DNA of 64,000 nucleotides, from assembly GCA_001689515.1 (NCBI GenBank), contig LUJR01000039.1:62001-126000 (forward strand), read 5' to 3'. Of the stretch, positions 52,590-62,949 are shown piece after piece. Under the pieces are notes generated by a model that saw nothing but the letters and a program-made list of their open reading frames with translations, was not told where the DNA came from and searched no databases. The DNA comes from Bacteroidales bacterium M7. GTDB lineage: Bacteria > Bacteroidota > Bacteroidia > Bacteroidales > Muribaculaceae. The position numbers and the translations under genes are program-made. Every line of letters begins with the position of its first letter. The first letter of the stretch is position 1.

Positions 52590-54116
52590 TTACAGTCCCC
52601 TCTTGTCCTGCCACTTCGGCAAGGTGAAGATAAACTCCAGACCACCTGTCGACTGGTTCCTGACTGAAATGGCACCACCAAGCACCATTATCACATTACG
52701 CACAATCGGCAGTCCGAGACCAGACCCACCCGCTTTGCGCGACCGCCCCGTATCAACCCTGTAGAAACGCTCAAACAGATGCGGCAGACTTTCCTGAGGC
52801 ACACCGGTGCCATTGTCCGAAAACGAGAAAGTATAGAATTTCGGACTCTCACTCAGCAATTTCAGTGACATCGCCGTGCCACGTGAGTGCATCACGGCAT
52901 TGCGTATGAGATTGGTCAGTAAAGAGGTCAGCACATTGGTATTTCCCTTGACCTTGCATCCTAACGGGATGTCATATGTAAACTTCATGTTGCCGCCCGA
53001 ATTTGACTGCTTGTAGTCGCTGTGGAGCTGGAACACCAGATCATGGAAATCCACCTCCGACGAGGGTATCTTCTCCTGTCCTTCCTCCAGACGGGTCATA
53101 GTCGAGACATCGTTGAGCAAACCGCAAAGACGGTTGACATTAGCCTGAGCCCTCTCCAAAAATTTTGTTTTCGTCGGTTCGGGCATATCAGGCTCTGACA
53201 AGATCGTGTCAAGATAACCCTTTATGATTCCTATAGGAGTCTTAAGTTCGTGATTGATATTGTTGGTAAGCTGACTTTTGATACGGGCTTTCTCTTCGAC
53301 GGCATGGAGCGCTATGTCATGCTCACGGCTTGACTCCGATACGGCTTCAAGACGTGACCGGTACAGACTTACTATCTGCCGGGATATGTCACCGAGTTCG
53401 TCATGAGGGAAGTCATATAGATGCTCTATCTCATTACCCGAGGCGGCACGGCTCGCAAAATCATGAAGCAACATGATATTCCGCGACAGCATGCGTGTCG
53501 CCAGATATACAAGCACCGTGCAGAAAACGCCCAGACACAGGATGAAAATCCAAAGCCCGCTCGCCGATGAAATCGCATCCGCTATTGTCACATTATAAGG
53601 CATACCAGTGCGCACATACAGCATGCCGTCGCTGCTTTTGGTAGCCTTGTAATAAAACAGCTGGTTCTTCTTGTTATTGGCATCTGCATCTGGATCATAC
53701 CCTAATTCCTGTTCATCCTCTCTTATCTCCGTAATGGGGTCTTCCCCATTGAATTCCTTGGGTATGGGACGTCCTATATAATAAAGGAGATCTCCAGTGG
53801 CGTTATAGATGCTGACACGTATCTCGTTAAACATGGTGTTCTCGAAATACTGGTCAAGAAAACCCATCATACGCTCCAGATCCGCTTCACGCTCGTAACT
53901 GTCAACGATGTAACGGTTGATGATACGAAGCTGCGAATTGATGTTTTCCGTATGATAGTTTACCTCCCTGTTGTATTGATACACCAATATCCCGGCCATG
54001 AGTAGCCATACCATGGCTACGGTCGGGATAAATATGCGCCACATATATGACAGGCGCCTTTTTCCTGAACGTAATTTCAGTTTCTTGCCAAGCTTAGTCG
54101 GTCTCTTTGAATCCAT
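52590..54116 (-). CDS. Sensor histidine kinase
   Basis: A 508-residue membrane kinase. Two membrane helices (about residues 29-46 and 189-210) flank a periplasmic sensor domain of about 140 residues, then a HAMP segment, a HisKA domain with H289 in NINHELKTPIG, and HATPase_c with NLIRNAVMHS (N box), FSDNGTGVP (G1) and GGSGLGLPIV (G2). It overlaps the response regulator gene by 23 bp, which fixes the pairing. The signal is unknown. No phage or sugar-binding motif is visible in the sensor domain. Confidence 0.93.
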   Translation of the reverse strand: MDSKRPTKLGKKLKLRSGKRRLSYMWRIFIPTVAMVWLLMAGILVYQYNREVNYHTENINSQLRIINRYIVDSYEREADLERMMGFLDQYFENTMFNEIRVSIYNATGDLLYYIGRPIPKEFNGEDPITEIREDEQELGYDPDADANNKKNQLFYYKATKSSDGMLYVRTGMPYNVTIADAISSASGLWIFILCLGVFCTVLVYLATRMLSRNIMLLHDFASRAASGNEIEHLYDFPHDELGDISRQIVSLYRSRLEAVSESSREHDIALHAVEEKARIKSQLTNNINHELKTPIGIIKGYLDTILSEPDMPEPTKTKFLERAQANVNRLCGLLNDVSTMTRLEEGQEKIPSSEVDFHDLVFQLHSDYKQSNSGGNMKFTYDIPLGCKVKGNTNVLTSLLTNLIRNAVMHSRGTAMSLKLLSESPKFYTFSFSDNGTGVPQESLPHLFERFYRVDTGRSRKAGGSGLGLPIVRNVIMVLGGAISVRNQSTGGLEFIFTLPKWQDKRGL

Positions 54117-54807
54117 AACCGAAGCCCATACGTGTGACGATGCTATTACCGTAGCGGCCTAACTTCTTACGGAGTCGTGCGATGTTGGTATCGATGGCTC
54201 TGGTAGTGACAATCACATCGTCAGGCCATATCTTCTTGATGATTTCATCGCGCGAATATATGCGGTTACGATGCTGGAGGAAGAACGTGATCAGTTCAAG
54301 CTCGGTTTTGGTCAGATTGAGATCTTCGCCGTCAAGGGTGCATATCTTATCATCAAGATCCACAGTGATGCCTTCAAACGAAACAGTCTTTGCCGGTTGC
54401 TGGACCTCCCTTGATTTCTCTTTGGCGATATTCATAGCCATCGACCGACGCAATACGGCACGCACTCGCGCTATGACCTCGGAAATCACAAACGGCTTGG
54501 TGATATAGTCATCACCACCGATATTAAGCCCCATCACTGTATCATCCTCCCCGTTAAGAGCCGAGCAGAATATCAACGGCAGATTGGCAGTCTCGGGATT
54601 CTTCCTCACCGCTTTGGCAAAGTCATATCCGCTCAGACGTTCCATCATTATATCCACGAGACATAGCGAATACTGGCGCAGATCAAGCTCTAAAGCCTCT
54701 TCTGCGCTGTATGCGCAATCCACTTCGTAGCCCTCTTTCTCGAGGTTGTATTTCAATATCTCACAGATGGGTTCTTCGTCATCGATGAGCAGTATTTTCA
54801 CATTCAT
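54094..54807 (-). CDS. OmpR/PhoB-family response regulator
   Basis: A 237-residue regulator. The receiver has the acidic pair in LLIDDEE, phospho-acceptor D52 in CLVDIMM, the conserved serine in IFCSALN and lysine in YITKPF. The C-terminal winged helix carries LTKTELELITFFLQHRNRIY and TRAIDTNIARLRKKLG, typical of OmpR/PhoB DNA-binding domains. It partners with the overlapping histidine kinase. The Lrp gene ends 40 bp upstream; a promoter between them was not found, so it may be read from the Lrp promoter. Confidence 0.94.
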   Translation of the reverse strand: MNVKILLIDDEEPICEILKYNLEKEGYEVDCAYSAEEALELDLRQYSLCLVDIMMERLSGYDFAKAVRKNPETANLPLIFCSALNGEDDTVMGLNIGGDDYITKPFVISEVIARVRAVLRRSMAMNIAKEKSREVQQPAKTVSFEGITVDLDDKICTLDGEDLNLTKTELELITFFLQHRNRIYSRDEIIKKIWPDDVIVTTRAIDTNIARLRKKLGRYGNSIVTRMGFGYGFKETD

Positions 54808-54847
54808 CTTATGTCAAGATATATTTTGGATGATTATCCGCAACGAA

Positions 54848-55321
54848 TCACTTCACAGGCGTGGGATCCAGAGGCACCTGGCGTCTGAACACCTCCTTGA
54901 ACGAGATGATGGTCTCGGTGCGCGCCAGACCTAACGGCTGGAAATAGTGGTGGATCAGATAGAGCAAATGGTCATTGTTGTAAGCATAAAGCTTGATGAA
55001 CAGGTCATACTTTCCTGTGGTGAAGTGGCACTCCACGACCTCGGGAATCTTTTTGAGTTCCTCAACCACCTCGTCAAATTTGCTGGGATCCTTAAGATAC
55101 AGACCCACATAAGCACATGTCTCATATCCGAGCGATGACGGATTAAGCACTGATTCAAAGCCTCTGATGACGCCAGCCGAAATCAGTTTCTGTATGCGCT
55201 GATGCACTGCAGCACCGCTGACATTGCTCTCGCGGGCGATTTCAAGAAACGGTTTGCGTGCATTGTCCGAAAGTGTCCGGAGTATGTTGCTGTCCAGAGT
55301 ATCAAAGTTGGTTTTAGACAT
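54848..55321 (-). CDS. Lrp/AsnC family transcriptional regulator
   Basis: A 157-residue regulator: an N-terminal HTH (DSNILRTLSDNARKPFLEIARESNVSGAAVHQRIQKLISAGVI) and a C-terminal RAM domain (AYVGLYL, VVECHFTTGKYDLFIKLY), which binds amino acids and forms octamers. The start is set at MSKTNFDTL (55321), since family members begin there and a -7 box lies 59 bp upstream; reading further back would cross that promoter. It heads the unit with the two-component genes, divergent from tamB. Confidence 0.93.
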   Translation of the reverse strand: MSKTNFDTLDSNILRTLSDNARKPFLEIARESNVSGAAVHQRIQKLISAGVIRGFESVLNPSSLGYETCAYVGLYLKDPSKFDEVVEELKKIPEVVECHFTTGKYDLFIKLYAYNNDHLLYLIHHYFQPLGLARTETIISFKEVFRRQVPLDPTPVK

Positions 55322-55380
55322 GGCTGTGTTATTTTGCTGGTTAAGTATGATATATAATGCGATAATGTTGTTAAGCATCA

Positions 55381-55388
55381 CAAATATA
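55381..55388 (-). promoter_or_regulatory. -7 box of Lrp gene
   Basis: TATATTTG followed by TG on the minus strand, an exact match, giving a leader of about 55 nt. The remaining gap to tamB (55389-55548) is AT-rich and shows no clear plus-strand box. Confidence 0.6.
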
Positions 55389-55548
55389 GTTATAAGTTTA
55401 AAATCACGCAAAAAAAGAAAAAAGATTTCAAACAAAACATCTAATTTTGGGGTTAAAAATATAACTAAATTGACCGGCATCTATCAACTGATGCCGATTA
55501 TTTAAGATCAAAGGTAAAAGATATTACAAATTCATCCCATAGTGCAAG

Positions 55549-58500
55549 GTGGCAAAAGTCGCAGCATCCAAAATAATTAAAATCTCCGCCTGGGTAATCG
55601 GTATAATCATAGGGTTACCCCTCATCGTAGCCGTAATGCTATATATACCTCCGGTGCAAAACTGGGCAGTGGATTTCGCATGCCGTCAGATTGGCAAATC
55701 CACCGGCATGACTATCGACATAGGTTATCTAAGACTCAAATTCCCGCTAAAACTATCAGTTGACGATGTACTCGTCATTGAGAGCAATGGAGATACCATG
55801 GCTACTGCCGGCAATGCAGAGCTTCGTGTAGCGATGCTGCCGCTACTCCGGGGCGACATCGCTCTTGAAGGCTTCTCGGCGAAATCGGTCTTTTATCAGC
55901 TCGGCAACTCCGACAGCATAATGTGGCTCAGAGCCAATATCGACAAGGCGGATATAGACAACGGCAACATGAACTTCAGCCGTGGTTCCATAGATGTCGG
56001 AAATGCTCTTGTAGATGGCGGTCGTGTCACACTCATAATGAAGGACTCAACGGATGTCACGCCTAAAGACACGACAGCCATGCAACCCCTGACCATACGT
56101 GCCACACAGATCCGTCTCGCCAACATAGACTATCGGATGTGCATGCCGCCTACGATTGACACCCTCTCTGCCCATATCGGTGATGCGACATTGAAATCAG
56201 GATTGGTGGATATCGCCAACCGCCGCATCAAAGCCGCAATGCTGTCAGTCAGCGGTGTCAACGCCATGTATCTTACAGCTCCTGCATCATCTAATGACAC
56301 CATCAGTAGTACACCAACTGATTCAATCCCACTATCAGATGATGAAATGTGGACAATAACCGCTGATTCCGTGCGGCTTCAAGCCGATAATGCACTTTAT
56401 GCGACCACTGGCTCACATCCTATGCCAGGCCTTGACTTCAACTATCTCCAGGCAAAGGATATTGAAATCGCTGTAGCGGATTTCTATAACAAAGGGACTT
56501 CAATACGGGTACCATTGACAACCCTACGCGCCACAGAACGATGCGGGCTTGAACTACGAGCCTCTGGCACATTCGCCATGGACGGCAAAACCATGGAGGC
56601 ATCAGATTTCCACATAGCCACCCAACGCTCCGACATCAGACTTGATGCCCGTATGGGCATAGGAGACATGACTTCAGACCCCGATCTGCCCCTGGGCGTC
56701 AAACTTAAAGGTATATTATCGGCTAATGATGCCTCAATGGCATTCCCGATATACGCACCGATGATAAAGGCTCTGCCCCAGCCTCGTGACATAAATATAA
56801 GAGTGGATGCTGACGGATCTCCGGCACGCATGAAAGTCAAAGAGGTGAAAATCCAATTGCCTCGTGTGCTTAACCTTGCAGGTAACGGCGAAGTCAAAAA
56901 CATCACCGACTTTAACCGCATGGGTGGCAAAATCAATTTCGAGGGAGCTGTCACAGACCCTAAAGCCGTGAAGGCAACACTCGCCGCTCTTAAGATGGAC
57001 TCCACCATAACCATCCCTGCGCTTAAGCTCAAAGGCTCAGCCGACTACAATCCAGGCAATATCTCAGGCAATCTCAATCTGACCACGGGCTCAGGAAAAT
57101 TACTTGCTGACGGACGCTGGGTAGCTCGTAAGGAAGCATACAAAGCAGACATAGATCTCACCTCATTTCCTGTGGATGCATTCATGCCCTCCTTGGGTAT
57201 AGGCGACATATCCGCCACCGTACATCTGGATGGTGCTGGCTACAACCCCATGTCACCAAAAACTTCGCTCGCTGCCGATATCATGGTGGATAAAGTCATA
57301 TATAACGGCAAGCCGTACACCAATGCCCATCTGAAGGCTGATGCCAAGAATGGAGATATGAACGCATTCCTGCAGTCAGCTAATCCCGACGCGAATCTTG
57401 ACCTGAGTGCACACGCCCGCATAGATTCAGGCATCATAAAGGGCTCGCTCAACGGAGAGATACGTGACCTTGACCTGCATGCTCTCGGTCTGATGTCAAC
57501 GCCATGCCGCGGCCACATAGATATCGCAGGCAAGGGTCAGTACAATCCACGCGCCGAAAGCATCATAGCGGATGTCAACATCTCCGATTTTGACTGGCTG
57601 ATGGATACGACACGCTACTACACGCCATCATTGACACTGCATGCATCAGCTGACAAACAGCTGACCACCCTCGATGTGGTGACCGAGGACCTCGTGCTCC
57701 GCAGTGCGATAAAGGAGCGGTGGGACAGCATCATGCCGGCAATCGACCGCATCACCAAAGTCATAGACAGCCAGATCAAAGCCAAACGCTCCGACGTGTT
57801 GCAACTACAGCGCGCCATACCGCCATTAGACATAGACCTGTCTATGGGATCTGACAACATAGCCGGAAGAGTCCTCGCCCAGAGCGGCATCACATTGGGC
57901 AATATGAACATGACCATGCGCAATGATTCGCTACTGCATCTCAACGGTGCGGTCAGCCGCCTCGCCATGGGCACTAATGTCATCGATTCCATAGCCCTGC
58001 ATGTCAACCAGCACAACAAATATCTCGTCTACAACGCAAAGATGAACAACGGACCCGGTCCGTTGGCAGAATGGGCTGATGTGACAGTCAACGGTTTCCT
58101 CGCCGACGACAAACTCGCACTGTTTGCCGACCAGCACAATCTCCAAGGCAAGCAGGGCTATCGTCTCGGTGTCGTATCCACTATGGCAGACTCGGTCCTC
58201 ACGTTGAAATTCGTCCCCAAAGCCCCTGTAATCGCTTATAAGAACTGGACGCTCAACACCGACAACTTCCTCTCATATAATTTCTATACCAAGCAGATAG
58301 AGGCAGACCTCCTGCTGCAAAATCTGCCAAGCTCCCTTCATATCTTCACACGACCTGTACCCAATCCCGAAGAAGGTTCATCCCCAAAAGAGCTCGTCCT
58401 CTCCGCCAAGGAAATAAAGATAGAGGACTGGATAGGAATCTCGCCGTTTGCTCCGCCGATGTCGGGCACAGCCTCTGCCAATCTTAAGATACATCGTGTC

Positions 58501-60318
58501 AACAATGAACTTGTAGGTACTCTCGTCGTAGGACTTGACGACTTCATGTATGACCGCCAGAAGGTGGGCAAGTTCGGACTGGCGCTCAAGGTCGCCAACA
58601 ATCCCAAGAGTAAATCGCTCTGGGCTGACGGCATAGTCTGGGTCAACGACAAAAAGACCATCACTCTCAACGGTGCCCTCAATGACAGCACACGCACAAG
58701 CCCATTCATGCTTGACATGTCTATGATACAATTCCCTCTCAGCGTGGCAAATCCGTTCCTCCCCGCCGGCACTGCAAAACTTGAGGGCAATCTCAACGGC
58801 ACCATGAAACTGACAGGATCTCCAGCCAAACCCGTCATGGACGGATATCTGCAATTTGACAGTGCCGCAGTCAAAGTCAACATGATAGGCTCGACATACC
58901 GCTTCTCCGAGGTAAAAATCCCGGTGGACAGCAACATCGTACGATTTAACAATTTCGCTATAAATACGCTCAACGACAATCCGCTGACCATCAACGGCAT
59001 CGCCGACATCAATGACCTTGCCGACGTGCGCATGAACCTTCATCTTGAAGGCAACGACATGCTGATGGTCAACAGCAACCGTCCCAGAGGTGCCGATATC
59101 TACGGCAAAGGTTACATTGGCATAAATGCCGATGTCAAGGGCTCGATGTCTAACCTCTACTGCAATGCCGATGTCGCTCTGCTGTCAGGGTCGGATGTGA
59201 CTTACGTGATGACCTCCTCTCAGTCGGCACTGACCACACAGAGCACAGGCGACATGGTTTCGTTCGTCAACTTCTCCGACACCACCCAAGTAGCTGACGA
59301 TTCGAAACAGGCTCCTACGAGCAGCATGACATTGGCTGCAACACTCCGAGTGATGCCTAACACCACTATTAATGTAGACATCTCGACCGACGGCAAAAAC
59401 CATGCTTCCATCAGCGGGCAAGGAGAGTTGACCTACACCATGTCACCTCAGAATTCCGGACGACTCATCGGCCGCTACACCATCAATGAAGGTGAAGTCC
59501 AGTACACGCCGCCTCTGATGTCTGAAAAGGATTTCAAATTCAAAGACGGAAGTTTTGTCAACTTTACAGGCGACATGATGAATCCCGGCTTCAACATATC
59601 GGCTACCGACCGAATGAAAGCCAATGTCACTCCCGATGGCGGCAACTCGCGCCTTGTATACTTCGATGTGACAATCAATGTTACAGGCACGCTTGAAAAC
59701 ATGAAGGTGGTATTTGATCTCGCATGTGACGATGACATCACCATACAAAATGAACTGTCATCCATGTCGCCCGAACAGCGAGCTAACCAGGCGATGAACC
59801 TGCTCCTGTATGGTGTCTACACCGGACCAGGCACAAAGGCAAATGCCGGGCTCAGCGGCAACCCGCTCTATTCGTTCCTGGCATCGCAGCTCAACACCCT
59901 TGCCTCGAATGTCAAGTTTGTCGACATCAGTTTCGGCATCGACCAGTATAACTCCACCGTGCAGGGCAACACCTCCACTGCCACCAACTATAGCTACCAG
60001 ATATCCAAAAATCTGCTCAATAACCGCATACGCATCGTTGTAGGCGGCAGCTATACCACCGACCCGCAGGCTGATGAAAACTTTGCCGAAAACCTCGTCA
60101 ACAACATCTCGTTTGAATATCTCCTCAACCGTTCGGGATCGATGTACATCAAGCTCTTCCGCCACACAGGTTACGAAATCATCGAGGGCGAGATAATATC
60201 CACCGGTGTAGGCTTCGTCTACAAGCGTAATCTCAACTCGCTCCGTGACATGTTCAAGTTCCGCAAACCCAAGGAACAAAATCTTTCTCTCCCTGCGACA
60301 TCCGACAGCACTAATTAA
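55549..60318 (+). CDS. tamB: Translocation/assembly module protein TamB (AsmA-like, DUF490)
   Basis: A 1589-residue protein spanning the periplasm, with one N-terminal membrane anchor (IIKISAWVIGIIIGLPLIVAVML, about residues 8-30) and a very long series of beta-rich AsmA/TamB repeats, ending in the DUF490 domain (DVTINVTGTLENMKVVFDL, FLASQLNTLASNVKFVDISFG, SYQISKNLLNNRIRIVVGGS). It works with a BamA-like partner in outer-membrane protein or phospholipid transport. The start is GTG. The partner gene follows 11 bp later, so the pair is probably one operon. Confidence 0.92.
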   Translation: MAKVAASKIIKISAWVIGIIIGLPLIVAVMLYIPPVQNWAVDFACRQIGKSTGMTIDIGYLRLKFPLKLSVDDVLVIESNGDTMATAGNAELRVAMLPLLRGDIALEGFSAKSVFYQLGNSDSIMWLRANIDKADIDNGNMNFSRGSIDVGNALVDGGRVTLIMKDSTDVTPKDTTAMQPLTIRATQIRLANIDYRMCMPPTIDTLSAHIGDATLKSGLVDIANRRIKAAMLSVSGVNAMYLTAPASSNDTISSTPTDSIPLSDDEMWTITADSVRLQADNALYATTGSHPMPGLDFNYLQAKDIEIAVADFYNKGTSIRVPLTTLRATERCGLELRASGTFAMDGKTMEASDFHIATQRSDIRLDARMGIGDMTSDPDLPLGVKLKGILSANDASMAFPIYAPMIKALPQPRDINIRVDADGSPARMKVKEVKIQLPRVLNLAGNGEVKNITDFNRMGGKINFEGAVTDPKAVKATLAALKMDSTITIPALKLKGSADYNPGNISGNLNLTTGSGKLLADGRWVARKEAYKADIDLTSFPVDAFMPSLGIGDISATVHLDGAGYNPMSPKTSLAADIMVDKVIYNGKPYTNAHLKADAKNGDMNAFLQSANPDANLDLSAHARIDSGIIKGSLNGEIRDLDLHALGLMSTPCRGHIDIAGKGQYNPRAESIIADVNISDFDWLMDTTRYYTPSLTLHASADKQLTTLDVVTEDLVLRSAIKERWDSIMPAIDRITKVIDSQIKAKRSDVLQLQRAIPPLDIDLSMGSDNIAGRVLAQSGITLGNMNMTMRNDSLLHLNGAVSRLAMGTNVIDSIALHVNQHNKYLVYNAKMNNGPGPLAEWADVTVNGFLADDKLALFADQHNLQGKQGYRLGVVSTMADSVLTLKFVPKAPVIAYKNWTLNTDNFLSYNFYTKQIEADLLLQNLPSSLHIFTRPVPNPEEGSSPKELVLSAKEIKIEDWIGISPFAPPMSGTASANLKIHRVNNELVGTLVVGLDDFMYDRQKVGKFGLALKVANNPKSKSLWADGIVWVNDKKTITLNGALNDSTRTSPFMLDMSMIQFPLSVANPFLPAGTAKLEGNLNGTMKLTGSPAKPVMDGYLQFDSAAVKVNMIGSTYRFSEVKIPVDSNIVRFNNFAINTLNDNPLTINGIADINDLADVRMNLHLEGNDMLMVNSNRPRGADIYGKGYIGINADVKGSMSNLYCNADVALLSGSDVTYVMTSSQSALTTQSTGDMVSFVNFSDTTQVADDSKQAPTSSMTLAATLRVMPNTTINVDISTDGKNHASISGQGELTYTMSPQNSGRLIGRYTINEGEVQYTPPLMSEKDFKFKDGSFVNFTGDMMNPGFNISATDRMKANVTPDGGNSRLVYFDVTINVTGTLENMKVVFDLACDDDITIQNELSSMSPEQRANQAMNLLLYGVYTGPGTKANAGLSGNPLYSFLASQLNTLASNVKFVDISFGIDQYNSTVQGNTSTATNYSYQISKNLLNNRIRIVVGGSYTTDPQADENFAENLVNNISFEYLLNRSGSMYIKLFRHTGYEIIEGEIISTGVGFVYKRNLNSLRDMFKFRKPKEQNLSLPATSDSTN

Positions 60319-60329
60319 CACACCGACGC

Positions 60330-62633
60330 ATGAAACGATATTCTTCGATATATATCATACTGGCGTTGCTCACAGCCGTCATGACCCTTTCGTCAGGATG
60401 CTCCACCACAAGCCGTCTGCAAGAGGGAGAGATACTCTACACCGGTGCCAAACCGCTGAAAATCCAGACACCCGAAGGCGTCAAGGAAGCCCCTGGACTC
60501 AACAGCCAGGTCAAGACTGCCATCAATGTGCCACCAAACAACTGCCTCATTTCCCCCTATTACCGCTATCCCTTCCCTATCGGACTGTGGGTCTATAACC
60601 ACTGGAACGAACCCAAAGGAGGTCTCGGCAAATGGATTTACGAGAAGCTGGTGCAGCAGCCCGTACTCATCAGCGATGTCCGCCCCGAAGTGCGCACCAA
60701 GATGATTGACGAGATTCTTGACAACAACGGCTACTTCCAGGGCACATCGTCATACGAACTCGTACAGGGTAAAAACAAGAAGAAAGCCTCCATACGCTAT
60801 AACATATCCACCGGTCCGGTGTATAAGATGGATTCCATAATCCTGCTGCCTGACACCTGCCACCTCAATCACATGATTGATTCCATAGCCCTCCGCAGCA
60901 CATACCTCAAAGCCGGACAACGCTACTGCACCGACTCGCTTGCCACCGAACGGGTGCGCATCACCAATTCGCTCCGTAACCGCGGCTACTACTTCTTCAA
61001 ACCTGAATACATAAAGTATCTCGCCGACAGCACCATGACACGTGGCTCCATAGCCATGAAGATGATACTTGACTCCAACATACCCGATTATGCGCTGCAG
61101 CGGTATGTGACCGGCAAAATCCAGACCGTGGTCAACCGTCATCTCGGCGGTGGAACTCCCGACACCACATACACCAATCGCGGAATGCTCATACAGATGC
61201 AGCCATCCAAACTGCGCAAGCAGATTATACCTGAAAACGTCACTTTCCGTCCGGGTAAAATGTTTAGCGTCCGTGACATGAACCGCACGCAGACCTATCT
61301 GTCTCGCCTCGGCATTTTCAACGCCATCGACATCGAAGCGGTCAGAGATACCACCGCATCAGTCCCGACGCTTGACGTGTATATCGGCTGTACGTTCGAT
61401 ACCCCGTGGCAAGCCAACTTCGAGGTCAACGTCACATCTAAATCCAACAGCTACCTCGGTCCGGGCGCAAGCATCGGCGTGACCAACCGCAACCTCTGGG
61501 GCGGCGGCGAGCAGCTCAACATACAGCTACGCGGCACCTACGAGTGGGAGACGGGCAAGAGCAAAAACCGTTCGGTGTTCAACTCCTACGAAGTCGGGCT
61601 CACCTCATCGCTCGCATTCCCACGCCTGATAGCCCCGAGATTCATCCCGCGCCGCCGCCACTCCATGAACTGGACGCGCATCACCCTCTCGGGCAGCTTC
61701 CTCAACCGCCCCCACTACTTCATGCTCGGACAGCTCGACGGAGCTTTCAGCTATGACTGGCAGTCGTCACGCCACGTCAGCCACACGCTCAACCTCTTCA
61801 AGCTGACCTATACCAACCTGCTCCGCTCCACTCATGAGTTCGACTCAATCATGGCGCAGAATCCGGCTATAGCCCTCAGTTTCCAGAGCCAGTTTATCCC
61901 ACAGATTTCCTACACATATAATTATAGCCGCAATTTCAGCAACCGCAACACTGTTGACTTCACATTTACAGTGCAGGAAGCCGGCAACATCATGTGGGGA
62001 CTGTGGAAAGCATTCGGCAGCAAGACCGGCGAGATGAAACTGCTCAACACCCCCTTCAGCCAGTTTGTCAAAGGCTCTACCCAGCTCGTCTACGGACACC
62101 GTCTCGGTCTCCGCGACATATGGCTCGTATCACGCATAGGCATCGGAGCCGAACATGCCTACGGCAACTCAGCCGTAGTGCCCTACAGCGAGCAGTTCTA
62201 TATCGGCGGAGCCAACTCCATACGCGCTTTCACCGTCCGCAGCCTCGGTCCTGGCAGCTACCGTCCGCCCGAAGCCGAGACCAACGGCTACTTTGACCAG
62301 ACAGGTACCTTCAAGCTCGAGCTCAACACCGAACTGCGTTTCCCCATCATCGGTCCGCTCCATGGCGCACTCTTCCTCGATGCCGGTAACATCTGGCTGC
62401 TCAAAGACGATCCCGACCGCCCCGGCGGCACATTGAAAGCCTCCACCTTCCTCAACGACATAGCACTCGGCACAGGCGTAGGACTCCGCTTTGATCTCGG
62501 CATGATGGTCATCCGCGGCGACCTCGGCTACGCCCTCCACGCCCCCTACGACACCGGCAAGCGCGGCTACTTCAACATGCCCTCCTTCGGCAAATCCCTC
62601 GCCTTCCACCTCGCCATCGGCTACCCCTTCTAA
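60330..62633 (+). CDS. TamA-like outer membrane lipoprotein (BamA/TamA family, TamL type)
   Basis: A 767-residue outer-membrane protein. The signal peptide ends in LSSGC, a lipobox, so the protein is lipid-anchored at its N-terminus, which is the mark of the Bacteroidota TamL group rather than of TamA. POTRA-like domains follow (residues about 100-390, e.g. KMFSVRDMNRTQTYLSRLG), then the 16-stranded barrel with SIGVTNRNLWGGGEQLNIQL, EQFYIGGANSIRAFTVRSLGPG and a C-terminal aromatic (AIGYPF), as in Omp85 proteins. It is the partner of the upstream tamB. Confidence 0.92.
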   Translation: MKRYSSIYIILALLTAVMTLSSGCSTTSRLQEGEILYTGAKPLKIQTPEGVKEAPGLNSQVKTAINVPPNNCLISPYYRYPFPIGLWVYNHWNEPKGGLGKWIYEKLVQQPVLISDVRPEVRTKMIDEILDNNGYFQGTSSYELVQGKNKKKASIRYNISTGPVYKMDSIILLPDTCHLNHMIDSIALRSTYLKAGQRYCTDSLATERVRITNSLRNRGYYFFKPEYIKYLADSTMTRGSIAMKMILDSNIPDYALQRYVTGKIQTVVNRHLGGGTPDTTYTNRGMLIQMQPSKLRKQIIPENVTFRPGKMFSVRDMNRTQTYLSRLGIFNAIDIEAVRDTTASVPTLDVYIGCTFDTPWQANFEVNVTSKSNSYLGPGASIGVTNRNLWGGGEQLNIQLRGTYEWETGKSKNRSVFNSYEVGLTSSLAFPRLIAPRFIPRRRHSMNWTRITLSGSFLNRPHYFMLGQLDGAFSYDWQSSRHVSHTLNLFKLTYTNLLRSTHEFDSIMAQNPAIALSFQSQFIPQISYTYNYSRNFSNRNTVDFTFTVQEAGNIMWGLWKAFGSKTGEMKLLNTPFSQFVKGSTQLVYGHRLGLRDIWLVSRIGIGAEHAYGNSAVVPYSEQFYIGGANSIRAFTVRSLGPGSYRPPEAETNGYFDQTGTFKLELNTELRFPIIGPLHGALFLDAGNIWLLKDDPDRPGGTLKASTFLNDIALGTGVGLRFDLGMMVIRGDLGYALHAPYDTGKRGYFNMPSFGKSLAFHLAIGYPF

Positions 62634-62721
62634 CCTCCCCGACTGAAGGTCTGCCTAATAATAATAGTCATCGCCATTGACTACCTATTCCAATTGCTTA
62701 TATATAAAATCAATTCATACG

Positions 62722-62759
62722 TAGTGATAATATCCGAACAGATTCGGATATTATCACTA
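62722..62759 (+). terminator. Intrinsic terminator after tamB-tamL operon
   Basis: Perfect 17-bp stem (62722-62738 with 62743-62759), 4-nt loop, followed by a T run (TATTTTTG). It lies 88 bp after the gene. The rest of 62634-62949 holds only the mutA promoter. Confidence 0.85.
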
Positions 62760-62874
62760 TTTTTGTAAAAATAAAACCGAAACCACAATCATATATACAA
62801 CCGTCAACCATACACACAAGGGTAAACAGGAATCATTTTGAAGCAAAATATTTCATCATACGGCAAAGATTTTG

Positions 62875-62882
62875 TACATTTG
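62875..62882 (+). promoter_or_regulatory. -7 box of mutA
   Basis: TACATTTG followed by CT fits the consensus, 67 bp before the mutA ATG at 62950. Confidence 0.6.
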
Positions 62883-62949
62883 CTTCGTAAAAAACCGCCT
62901 TATAAGCTATTACAAGGTTCACAACGCATTTTATCAATTAACACACACC